From Heterotrichella gracilis (Eukaryota; Sar; Xanthophyceae; Tribonematales; Xanthonemataceae), in assembly GCA_032358255.1 (NCBI GenBank), contig JAULBX010026763.1, positions 1 through 43,802 on the forward strand: a stretch of DNA of 43,802 nt, given 5' to 3'. Of the stretch, positions 20,801 to 31,400 are shown one piece after another. The notes under the pieces are model-generated. The model ran no database searches, was not told the DNA's origin, and saw nothing but the letters and a program-made list of their open reading frames with translations. A program made the position numbers and the translations under genes. Position 1 is the first letter of the stretch, and the number at the start of each line of letters is the position of its first letter.

Positions 20801-23503
20801 ACATGGGCAGCAGGGTAGGACCTGCACGGCGCCAGGCGAATCAGTGCAGAGAAGGGAAGAGAACCCCCTACACGCCCTCATTGAGGATTTTGCGCAGCCC
20901 CATGCACTTCAGGTAAACTTTTTCTTGTATCACAACCCCCACAGCATGTGTCAAATGGCGTGGAATGCAACCAAATACTGGCCTCCCTGAGTGCTGACTA
21001 GCTGTCCTTGATTCAGGGCTGATTTGCCACCACATGTTAGGGTTTACCCCCAGATGTAGGGCTTCACCACAAGGGTTTTGCACCGGCAGTAGCATTCCTA
21101 AAGGACAGTACCATGCAGGCATGGGGCACACAGCTGAGGTTTAGGGCCTTGAGACTAGGGTTTAGGGTTTTGTGCTCGCCTGAGGCCCCGCTGGCACTTC
21201 CGGCAGGCCACGTGTTGACACGTGGCGCATGGCGATGACGTCACCCCCAGCGCGCGCACCCCCCCCTGGGCCCCAAAATATGTGCTGATGAGGCCGTTAT
21301 CAGCCAGGCCGCTGTGCTGAAATTTGCCCCCGTCCAGCAATTCCCGCATGGCCTTGAAATCGGGGATGGAGGGAGTGGCCACAAATGCCTCTGCACAGGG
21401 GGGCTGCATTTTAACCCCATTGGGAACAGGGGGGTAAACGCCGCTGCACAGGGAGGGTGGTACTTCATGCCAGGGGGGTAGGCGCGAATTGTCAACGAAG
21501 GGATGTATGTGCAGGGTACTTAGACTCTTGACCTCCTCTAGGGTAGGAGAAGAATTCCCCCTCCTGGCAGGAAGGGGCTGTAATTGAAGGCGTTTAGTTC
21601 ATGGCAGATTCGAAGAAAATCGGCACCAGCGAGCAGGTTCCAAAACAGATTGTTCATGCCCCCATGATAGAACCCCAAAAGGGTAAATGAATACCCTTGT
21701 TCCATCCACCCCCCCGCCACCCACCTGTACTGACCACCTCTGGGGGGGTGACCCCACTGTCCAGCACACCCAGCGACCCCACCACCTCCCCACACGCGTG
21801 GTACAGCGCACCCAGGGGGCGTAGCGCCACCCCCCCTGGGGCCACAAACACCACCCGGTCATATTCCGCCAGCTCCCACACCCGCAGCCTGTCCATGCAT
21901 GCCCCCCACTCCACGTGCGCACAGCCCCTCATGGCCCGGGGGCGGTTCACTCCCACAATGAACTTCACGATAATCCCCCTGGGGACAGGGAACGCAATGT
22001 GAGTAGATATTACGAAGTAGATACTAACCATTATTATATTGAAATGGTTTCATTTAGTATACAGGAGTTGAAGGTGGTGGTCTGTCTGTGTGCTGTGCTG
22101 GCCTGTGCAGTAGGCCCCCAGAAGGGTTTCACTTTGCATGGAACCCCATTCCCAGCGGCGCACCTTCCCTGCAGCTCCGAGACAATCCCCGCATCCTTCA
22201 CAGCATGCGGTACCGTCACCAGGGTGATGAAATCATGGTTGGGCAGACGGGGATGGAACACCCGCCAGCTGGCATGTGTGCGCAGAACCCCTGCAGGCAT
22301 GGCAACAAGGGGAATTTTAGTGTGTTCCCAAGGCTAGGAAACCACAGCTGCTGGATATCGGATTCCAGTTGTGTTTGCCAGTAGCCCACTGGCCCCTTGC
22401 CACATGCGTTTGCCAGTTTTCGTTTCAACAGTGGGAGCTGATGAGTGGTGGCATGGGCTTGGGTGGCAGCAAATGCCGAGTAGTAGCCAAAGGCATGTGC
22501 ATGGCACAGTTACACTTGCGTGCTCAGGTTTGATGCATCCACTGGCATAGCAAAGGTGCATTTTAGGGTAATTTGTCGGGCTGAGAAACCGTGATGCCCA
22601 TGGTAGCAGGGGAAGAGACGTTTATCATTAACGCATAAGATGGGACACATAGCCAAGGGGTCTTTCTCAAGGCATGCCCATGACGCATCACTGCCATGGC
22701 TTAGGGTTTTAGGGTTTTGTGGTGTAGGGTTTTGGCCTCACGGTCCAGCACGTCCTCCCGGTACATCACGGTGACAAAGGCGATGCGCGCCAAGGGGAGT
22801 GGCTTAGGGTTTTAGGGTGTAGGGTTTTGTGGTGTAGGGTTTTGGCCTCACGGTCCAGCACGTCCTCCCGATACATCATGGTGACAAAGGCGGTGCGCGC
22901 CAGGGGAAGTGGTCTCCCCCCCTGCACCCACCCCCAGCCCCCAGGGATGTGGTACTCGAGGCAGGCCGAGGAGTTGGCGGGGCGGGCGGCCAGCAGACGC
23001 TGTGGACCCGGGGGGAAGGGAGGGCGTTATTTCATCGCAACAAGGGGAGGATTTTATGTAATAATGGGATGCATGCTAGGCGCCTGGGCTTGGCGAGAGT
23101 GTCAAGAATGCTTTTCGGATGTTCACAAAGCTCTGGGGACACAGTATAGGGAGCAAGAAGCCAGCGTACGCATGCACCGCGCTCGTGCATGGGTCCGGCG
23201 CCAGGCAATGCACAGCCTCAGCGACAGGATGTATGCGGCACTGCACCAAGGCAGGGCTTTCGGCGGGGTTTTGCTAGGGTTTTCGCCGCCCAGCCTCACC
23301 TGCAGGGCATCGCCGTGAGGGTTCCGTAGGGTTTGGCGCCCATGGTGGTGCTGCAGCCGCATCCCATCGCTGCACCACGCCACCAGCACAAGCACCGCCA
23401 GCCACGCCTTGATTTTCTCCAATCCCCAGGGACTGCATCCTGTCCCCAGGGACCGAGCAGCCCGCACACGGGGCTGCGATGAGCATGGCGCATCCCCGGG
23501 CAT
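17871..23503 (-). CDS. GT8-like / DUF3431-like fusion protein, membrane-anchored
   Basis: Ten exons in transcript order: 23503-23300, 22999-22852, 22290-22164, 21978-21725, 21390-21180, 20821-20572, 20297-19941, 19619-19506, 18865-18666 and 18141-17871 (TAA). Phases agree throughout and total 711 residues. Residues ~34-43 (WLAVLVLVAW) form a signal anchor, suggesting a Golgi/ER lumenal enzyme. Residues ~104-310 resemble a GT8 (glycogenin-type) fold: AFVTMMYRED, HDFITLVTVP, RVWELAEYDRVVFVAP, VLDSGV, and SGLADNGLISTYFG in place of the usual D-Q-G-x-x-N. The DxD metal site after YDRVVF reads A-P-G (206-208), so classical catalysis is doubtful. Residues ~399-711 resemble DUF3431: REAGAYLSFIIHHY, FLHGHYSPVWHQ, CCAQFHVARDRVLARP, LEAFWQIIFGEP. 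The donor of exon 5 is GC (CAG|GCGAGC); another choice, GT at a nearby site, keeps phase, so that end is tentative. Two adjacent genes remain possible. Confidence 0.65.
18960..19045 (-). repeat. Echo of exon 9 acceptor and start
   Basis: Copy of about 18796-18880. GGCAG then VNSQMDRIVRE.. follows the true VNSQMNRIVKELDLAW, and a one- to two-base shift breaks the frame later. A weaker third copy lies near 19105-19145. Confidence 0.75.
19280..19455 (-). repeat. Two echoes of exon 8 end with donors
   Basis: Copies at about 19395-19455 (LDLRRMGKCMPVQ then GTTGGT) and 19300-19380 (NYNDKLLLDWSSMP, stop, then GTGGGG) repeat the end of exon 19619-19506 (NYNDKLLLDWRRMGKRTPAQ then GTGGGA). Both retain donor-like ends. 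CCCTAAAC-type motifs separate them. Confidence 0.8.
19776..19862 (-). repeat. Echo of exon 7 end with destroyed donor
   Basis: Copy of about 19930-20015. CLPDKMIFLHGHYSPVWHQ is repeated exactly at the protein level, but the donor GTGAGG has become ATGAGG. The exon-like part is nearly intact and only the splice site is lost. Confidence 0.85.
21421..21465 (-). repeat. Echo of exon 5 acceptor and start
   Basis: CCCTGTGCAG then CGGCGTTTACCCCCCTGTTC resembles the true CCCTGTGCAG then AGGCATTTGTGGCCACTCCC at 21390. A perfect acceptor-like AG is kept. Confidence 0.55.
22734..22802 (-). repeat. Echo of exon 2 end with intact donor
   Basis: A copy of about 22842-22915 that reads LPLARIAFVTVMYREDVLD and keeps the GTGAGG donor, but lacks the exon's 5' half and acceptor. 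A shared GTAGGGTTTTG flank shows that intron was copied too. Confidence 0.85.
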
Positions 23504-25744
23504 GACGAGAAACTGTGCTGTGCGGCCTTTGTTGCAGAAATGCTGCCCCTGTCCCAGCGTGCTGCCTATGCCTTGGAAGCGCCGCGGCGGGTTCTCATTA
23601 ATAGTATTCCCCTTCTACCGATGCTGCGGGGTGTGCTGCCCCCCTGTCCACGCCTGTCGAGGCTGAAGCATGCCATGGCGTGTGCCTGTTTCAAGCTCCA
23701 AGGCGCATCGCTGCCTTGGCCCTGCCTTTACCCTAGCGTAGGGTCCACGCCTTGGGCAACTTGGTGGGGTCAGGCTGTGGGCACATATGCATGCATTAGT
23801 GACAGGCACAGCAGCAGGGTATGTGCGGGTTGCGGGTCACAAAAAAAGACCCCAAATTCTATAGGCACACCAAGTTGCGCGCATCGTGCATCTGGGCATC
23901 GTGGGCTGGGCATCGTGGGCTGTCGCCGAGCAGGGTTGTGCGGGACGTGATGGGTGGGTGTGCGGACGGAAACACAAACAGCAGTTGAACATCGGCGAAG
24001 AGTTCCAGGCAAAGGCACAGGTATAGCACCCACACCAAAAGATATGCTCGTTGTGCGACAAAGGTGGAAAACCAAGGGAGCGGTGGTTTGATCTGGAACC
24101 ACAGGCTGCGACTCACCGTTCGACGGCTTCTTTCAATGGATTGGACAGTTGGTTCTACAACCGGGGACGCAGCGAGTTGGTTTCACTAGGGGTTACGCCA
24201 CTCACCCCGGAAACAGTAGTTGACAGTTGAATACGAAGCTGTCTTACAATGCATGCATGCTAGTAGTCATGGTGACGTTGCTGTGACGTGACTTGGTGAC
24301 GTTGTTTACGCCCTCGAAAGCGCAAAACCAGCTTATCACTGATAATATCAACCTCCAAACTATCCAAAACACAGGGGACGCTTGCTTCAGTGGGTTTTGA
24401 ACGGGCCCGACAACCAGAGGAGGAAACCGTGATACCGAAGAAATAAGACTAAAATAGTCACTGATATTGAGCCCTTGCATACGCTACACAGATAAAGACC
24501 GCGTCCTTGCTATCGGTTTGACATCAACAGTTTAAGTGCAGAAGCATTTTGCGTTCCCAAAGAAGAAACGCCTGGAAAAAAGCGCTGGGCACTCCGCGCC
24601 GCGCAGCGAAGAGAAATCCTGGAGAAATCCTTGAACTCTTGAAGTTGAACCCCACTGTCCCTGGGATGGATCAAGAAGTGGTTCGCCCACCTGCGAAAAC
24701 CTAGACTCGGGGCTTTTCGTTGACAAGGCTCTTCCTAGAAGAGCTCATCACTCGACTCTATCCTACCTATCCTCACGCCCAGGTTACCCCTCACCCGCTC
24801 GTTAGCTTCATCCACCCAGCAACAGGTGAGTGAGTGCAACCCATCACCCAATACAAGTGAGGGCAAACCCTCGCTTGGTACAGGGGGGTTGACGGCAAAT
24901 CTAGGGCCCTTCCTGCCACACTGTTGGCCACGTAACGGTCTTCTACTCTCCCTTATGCAGCGTTTCCCATATCGTTGCCATTCCGTAGCAAGACGTTCGT
25001 GTGCGCCTTGAAAAGCGCGGAGCTAGGGTACCGGATTATGCCCTCGCCTCCTGTTTCTATTGCCCTCGCCTCCTGATTCTACCTCTTGTTTATGGTTGTG
25101 ACAGCCTGATCTCTGTGTTTGCTTGTGTTCTTTAGCGGTTTGACGTCCCGTATGCTAATGTAAGCTTGTGGGCACGCAATGGCACGTTCAGTGGGTGCGC
25201 GGGATGTGATGCGATTGAACGGTTTCATATGCACGCAAGGACTTTGCCGGCACCTGTGCTCCTATGTACGCATTGCTAGCAATTCATAACGCCTAGTGTC
25301 TTTCGTTGTCAAAGCAGGAACCCGTCGCTGCGCGGTTACGCTTCGCTTAGCTGTACCCAGTATCATCAGTGTTAGGGTAAGGGTGGGTGATAAGGGTGGG
25401 GCTTACCATCTCGGGGTTATATTGAGCGGACAGTACTGGGACAAGTTCGGCGCCCATCACCCTTACGCGTGTCAGTTGCTATCGACTCACGTTGTTGGCA
25501 GTTGAATTCCGAAAAGCATGGTGGTTGCCCAACAGGAATTGTGCTCAGGAAATGCTAGTGGACCGATCCTGTAGACTTGAGCCAAGCTTCAGGCCCCGGC
25601 AATAGCACACCACTGTATGTTGCCAAGAACACGATTCTGAGCATTCGGAGGAACGGGGCCTAAACTGGAATTGCTGTTGTTGCTTTGCCACCTTTGGTTG
25701 AGACACCTGCCAACCACTGAGGACTGGAACCAGAACTGGAACCA
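23504..25744. other. Intergenic between divergent genes
   Basis: This is the likely promoter region for the minus-strand gene starting at 23503 and the plus-strand gene at 25900. A tandem GGGCATCGTG occurs at about 23890-23920. No ORF here has a supported product. Confidence 0.45.
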
Positions 25745-25800
25745 GAGTGGACTTGCCCTGCTCCCTTTCCAACCCCCTCACAATGGAAGAGAACACTAAG
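25745..25800 (+). repeat. Echo of LEA-like gene leader and start codon
   Basis: ACTTGCCCTGCTCCCTTTCC and CACAATGGAAGAGA mirror the leader and start at 25866-25912 (ACTTGCCCTGCTCGCCCTTC, CACAATGGAGACA). The copy opens with an ATG and runs only about 11 codons to a stop. Confidence 0.75.
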
Positions 25801-25899
25801 CTTTTCCAAGGGGGCTAGGTTTGCGAGGTACAGGACGTAACGCTGTGTTTGTGCACTCTGTGCAGGACTTGCCCTGCTCGCCCTTCCAACCCCTTCACA

Positions 25900-26771
25900 A
25901 TGGAGACAATCAAGGACGCAGCTGCCAGTGTCACTGCTGGCGTCACAAGCTTTGGAACTACCGTGGCTACAGGCACCGAGACCTTCTTCAAGGACGCATC
26001 GACGGTGATGAAGACAGTGGGCGAGGACTTCATGTCCACTCAGAAGAAGAACGTGGGCGAAATCCACCAGACCATGGACCCAGCCTATGCCAAGGTGGGT
26101 CGCAGAAACTACTTGAGACAGCATGTTACTTGAGAGTGCCGACAGTGGGTGGCCAAAAGGGACTGTTAAGGGAGCCTAGTGAGTGCCAATTGGTTGTTGT
26201 TGTCACAAGGCTAGTAGCCCAGCGCTAGTCTGGTGGGCAAAGCTTGTGGGAGGGTTTTTGTAAACCATCACCAGACGACCAATGCTTTGCAAAGATGAGT
26301 TAGGTAGCTACAATCCCGCCCGCTACACAGCAAGACCAGCAGTCTGCGTATGCATATCACGGGGGCGTGCAGGTTCGCCCACCACTGATGTATGCCCGGG
26401 TTGGATGTTGTAGAGGGTGGCCCATGGCCCAACGTTAGCCTGTGCACTTGTGCAGGTTATTGAGCAGAGCGTGGCGAGTGATGTTTTGGAACGTACCTGT
26501 AACGACAGGGTCTGAATACCCAAACCAGGGTTTGAGTGGTACTGGGGCTTTACACCCACACATGGCCCAAACATGGCTACGCGTTACAGTCATGGCTGCA
26601 GGAATTGCACTGGGGGCACAGGCTACGCGCTTTGCCAACCAACACACGTGTGCTGTGTGTGCGCAGGAGGTGGACGATGCCAACGCACAGAAGATCGGCA
26701 AGATCGCCCAGGACCTAACGGCAGAGGGGAAGGCCGAGCTTGCCAAGGCCCATGCCCAGGTGCAGGAATAA
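25900..26771 (+). CDS. Small amphipathic, LEA-like protein
   Basis: Two exons, 25900-26094 and 26667-26771 (TAA), joined in phase 0, give 99 residues. The start METIKDAAASV follows a CACAATGG context, and its leader begins just after a TGTGCAG acceptor near 25865, suggesting an upstream 5' UTR intron. The chain is Cys-free and rich in Ala, Thr, Lys and Glu, with helix-prone parts such as TETFFKDASTVMKTVGEDF and IGKIAQDLTAEGKAELAKAH. This is like hydrophilic LEA or other amphipathic helix proteins; the family is a guess from composition. An in-intron candidate exon after the acceptor near 26457 (VIEQSVASDVLE) does not fit the phases and was left out. A TGTAA at 27147-27151 is a likely poly(A) signal. 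Confidence 0.6.
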
Positions 26772-28421
26772 GCAGTGGGGCTGGAGCCCTCTGTGGGGTC
26801 TGCTCCTGGAGGTCTGTAGGTCTGACTGGTACACTGCCACGTGGCAGCTGGGTCCTCCTTAGGGGTATAACCTAAGGGTTTACCAAGGGTTACAACCTTG
26901 GGGTTGTTTGTTTCCGTTTACGGCCACAGGGTGTGTCAGCTTGTGTCGCCCTGCTGGCGGGCTTGTGTTGTATACCTTGTCTCTTTCTTTTGTTAGTGGT
27001 GAGGCAGCAGCGAGGCGCCACCGTTGTCGAGTTGAATGTACGGTTGTTGCGACATATTTATGCGTATTGTTGAGATCACTTGGGCTTGAATATCCTTTGG
27101 CATCCACTTTGCTCTTTTTTGGTCCATAGCTCCCTTACCTTATCGCTGTAACAATCTAGAACTCTCCAGCTAATAGCCAGCACCTGCACCGAAGAGGTGG
27201 TTTGAGTAGCAGCTCCACCAGCTGCCAGCTAAACCCTAAACCCAGTGGGCAAACCCTGGCCTACAAGGGTGGAGGAGCGGAGCAGAGCACAGTGCTTGAA
27301 GTCCACTGAGCAAATTGAATGAGTGCTCTTCCGCCCTGAACCCTGTGCCACCTAGCCGGATGTAAGGAGAAGGAAGAGATTGAAGAGAGGATATGCACTG
27401 CGCAGTGACGGGCCACAGGGTGCAAGCCAAGAGCCAGGACACGCCTTGGCCATGGCCACCCACTAGGGCATTATTAGGGTGTTGAAGGGTGCATTCGGGG
27501 TACCATCCCACCTGACCTACTCCTCCTCAATGTCCAGTCAACCACACCCTGTGTCACATAGCAAGCACAGTAGCTAAGGGCACAAAATGGGTTCACCCTG
27601 ATGATTGTGAAGCAGCGTGCAAGATGGGCATTGCCATGCCAGTGAGCCACATGCGCCCAGTGGTGGCACCCATACCAAATGACCTAAAACCTAAACCCTC
27701 ACAAGTGCCCTTGACGTCTGTTGACAATGGCGCTGGCACAAACCAGGTGTTTAGTGCGTTGAGTGGATGGTGCCGTGTGATCAGATACCCACCCACCTTA
27801 GGAATCCTATTGGCGCCAGGTGCACGTGACTGCTCATGGTTGAGGTTAATATTTTTAATAACTGCGGTTCGGCGGTTTGAGGCAGGCTTGCCTGGGTTTT
27901 ATACATCTTGAAGAACCCAACTGGCAAGTTATTCTGATAACGTTCGTTGACACGGGTGCACAGCAGCCAGAGTGCTGCAGTATAACCCAGCAACATCGCC
28001 CATTTGCAACCAGCTACCTATCGTAACACAGCTAGCAACGTGGCCTGCCGGCCCGCGCACAAACTGCTGGCGTTGCTCAGCGTGCCATACCCTTGTTGCA
28101 TTTACATGCGCTCGGCAAGCTTGAATTGGACCTGAACTGACTGGATCTGCGTGGTGCAAAGGGTGCATGCATATCCACGCATATCCGGTAGTGCAGTGGA
28201 AGCTGAGCGCTGGGTGTTCTCGAGAACCAACTTACTAGTCTTCGGACATAATATTGCCGTATCGGGAAAGACCTGGTCTTACCAACCACAGTCATCCTGC
28301 CTGGTGTCAACTCCACAGCTAGCTTGTTCAAAGCAGCACTTGAAGCTCTGCCTAGCGAGTAAGGAGTAGGCAAGGAGTAGGCTCTCCTGTTTCAGTGAGG
28401 AGAAACAGCAAGGGGAGCACC
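26772..28421. other. Intergenic, 3' flank and promoter of Rubisco activase-like gene
   Basis: No coding signal supported. The CCTTGG inverted repeat (CCAAGG..CCTTGG) near 26883-26901 lies in the 3' UTR of the LEA-like gene. Confidence 0.45.
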
Positions 28422-31400
28422 ATGAAGACCCTCAAGGGTGGCACAGCTGTCTCAGCCCAGCTCCTTCCTACAAGGCAACCCTTCACCGCCTGCCCACCCA
28501 GGCATTGGCCTCCACGGCGAGAGGGGCTTGTGGCAGCAACCCACAGGACTGGCCCTCAACCACCCCAAGGTACCTCACGAGCCTCTGACCCACGGCTGTA
28601 TTGGGATACTTGGCCCACATGCTGCACATGGCAGCGTTGGGCGTCCATTCGTTGAACCCTTGGCCCCACATGTGACAGCGTTGGGCGTCCATTGGTTGCT
28701 GATTTTGTTGCTCCACATGGGCTAACGCCATGGTCTATTGCCTGTCGTTGACCGAGAGATACCCTAGCCCACCTGCTGCTGACTTGGCAGTGTTAGGGAT
28801 CCAATGGGTTTCTGGTTTCACAAAGGAAGTGATCCACACGGGCTAGCGTAATGGTCACTTGCCTGTCATGGACCGAAAGGTATCCTTTATGACCTTGTCT
28901 TGCATGCTGGCACTCATCTACACTGCGTCAACCACCAGGCAACCCATCCCTAGGGGTTGGTGCCGTCCTTCTGACAAAGTACAAACAAGCCGCATGCAGC
29001 TGCATCCCGCGCATTCCCCTTTAGCACCGGCTTGTGCACGTACAAACCCGTACGTGTGTGTGACCTTGCAGGGGGGTATGGATTTGGGGAGGGTGGCGCA
29101 GAGGAGTGGGTGGCCAGCTACAGGAATGGCGGGGAGGCAGAGCCACCGCCAAGTGGCAATGGAAATACGCCACCGAACAGGTATGGGGCCAGATAGCTAG
29201 CAGGAAACCCCAGACCAGACTGTGTGCCAGCCCTTGCCTAGGGTTTACAGGCATGGCGTCCTAGTCTAGCGCTCGCAGCCATGGCGTTCTGGCCCAAGGA
29301 GTTTTATCATGGCACCCTCGCCTAGGGTTTTCGAGGTGGGGTTTGTGCCTAGGGTGCCTTTGCAAGCGCTGCAGCACCAACGCATGCGCGCATGATACTA
29401 CCCCCTGCAGGCCCAGCTGCCTTGCTTGCTTAGGGTTTTTTGGGCGTGGTGGCTGTGATTAGGGTCTCTTTCACCCCTTTCACACATCCGGTATCCCCCC
29501 CTGCAGGTCCAGCTGGGATGCCAGGGAGGCAGCAGATGAGAAGGGCGAGGGTGGGGACTACCTCTACCAGCTAGGCAAATCAGACATCAACCTCAACATC
29601 GACACAGGTAAGGGGGTGGGGGCTGCATGCATTTTGGACCCGAGGCTGTGGGTGGGTGGGTGCCTCCAGCATGCACAACACCCAGCTGCTAGATCGGCTG
29701 CCATCAGGGTTTATTAAAGGTCCATGAGGGTTAGCACTTGCACAGTATATGTGCGCTGAAAATAGAGGCTTAGTGGGTGGGATATGCGTTTGGGCCATCA
29801 GGGTTGCACACCTGGTATGTGTATGGGGGCGAGGGCGCCGCACGCGTGGCACATTGCCTGCAAAATAACAGGATAATGATGACAGACATTGTCTGCATGG
29901 ACTGCATTGCAATGTGGTGCAACATTACCATGACACCTGTTTGGTATACCCCCCTCCAGGCCAGAACATCCAAAACCTGGACAGCGTGTTTGTGGGCAAC
30001 TTCCTGGGGCACCAATCCGACATCGCGGATGGGTCCCTGCGGGAGTACGAGTTCCGGACATTCAACAACCTGGTGGGGGACTACTATGTGGCCCCGGCGT
30101 TCCTGGAAAAAGTGGCGGTGAGTCCCTACTTGCGTGGCACATGTGGTAAGAGGGTGAAGGCATCACTGGGGAAAAGCGGCGGTGCGTCATTCGTCCACAG
30201 CCTATGGCACATTTGATGCATGCTGCAGTGTTTGTGCACACACAGTTAGGGGCACCACCTTTGTTGGCCATGGTATGCTAGCATTCAAAGCTGTGCGCAA
30301 ACTCATTGAGTATGTTGGGGGACACTCTTGTTGAGGTGTGCATTTTTGTTGAGGTATTTCTGGACCAGATCTCCTGGATCACATCCCCTGTTTTTATCCC
30401 CGCCGCCAAACCCCTTCTCTGGGACGCGCACCATTAAAGACCATGGTGGCCACCTCCCAAGCCCCGGCGTCCTTGCTGCCCTGCCCGTTTCACTCCCTCT
30501 CCCCCCACAGTATGTGGCAATACCTTGAAGTCGTTGTGGCCACATCCCCTTGTGCTGACCCCTTCCTTCCCCCCTTGCAGATGCACATCACCAAGAACTA
30601 CCTCCAGGCCCTGGGGTACTTTGACGACGCCACCAAGGTGTCCTTAATGCTGGGCATTTGGGGGGGCAAGGGCCAGGGCAAGACGTTCCAGACGGAGTTG
30701 GCATTCAAGAAGCTAGGGTAAGGCTGACCATCATTTCAAGCCCCAGGTTCAAACAAGCCGTAAGGTTGGTATCCTTCTTAGGGGTTCCACGCAGTACACG
30801 GACCCTCACCACAAAAATCCTGCACCCTCATCGCTTACCCTAATTTCTTGATGGCCAGCTTTGTCTGGAATGCCTTGTCCTGGCCCTTGGCCCCCCAAAC
30901 GTTAAGGGTTTCCACGCTGTGGGGATGTCCAAACGCTAGTTTTACCGCCAAAACCCTCACCATTGGCCTGGCCCCCAGGTGTGAAGCTGTGGTGATGTTT
31001 GCAGAGGAGTTCGAGCATGAGTGGGCAGGCACCCTCAGGATGATGATGTCCAAACCCTAATCATACGCCCTACATTTTTAAGGTCACCCCTACAAAACCT
31101 CCCACTTCTCGCTCTGCGCAATCCTGAACCCGAAACCTTATATTTGAACCCCATCCCCCCAGGTGTGAGGCTGTGGTGATGTCAGCGGGTGAGTTGGAGC
31201 ATGAGTGGGCGGGCACACCTGGGAGGATGATCCGCGAGCGGTACCGCAAGGCGGCTGAGCTGTCAAGGGTGGGTGGGATCGGGGATGTTATCAATAAATT
31301 CAACTTAGGCTGAATCATTGCATGTTGTATGCATCTGTCAGTCTCCGCATTGAAGGATTCTTTTGAACGACAGTTGTGGGGTACACCCATTGTGTGGAAA

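Noticed and set aside
21538-21795. Minus-strand frame as an extra exon between exons 4 and 5
   Set aside because: It lacks an AG acceptor in the right place. Exon 4 joins directly to 21390 in phase and gives a sensible GT8-like sequence.
26457-26513. Possible middle exon of the LEA-like gene (VIEQSVASDVLE)
   Set aside because: It has a good acceptor, but both candidate donors leave phase 1 while the next exon needs phase 0.
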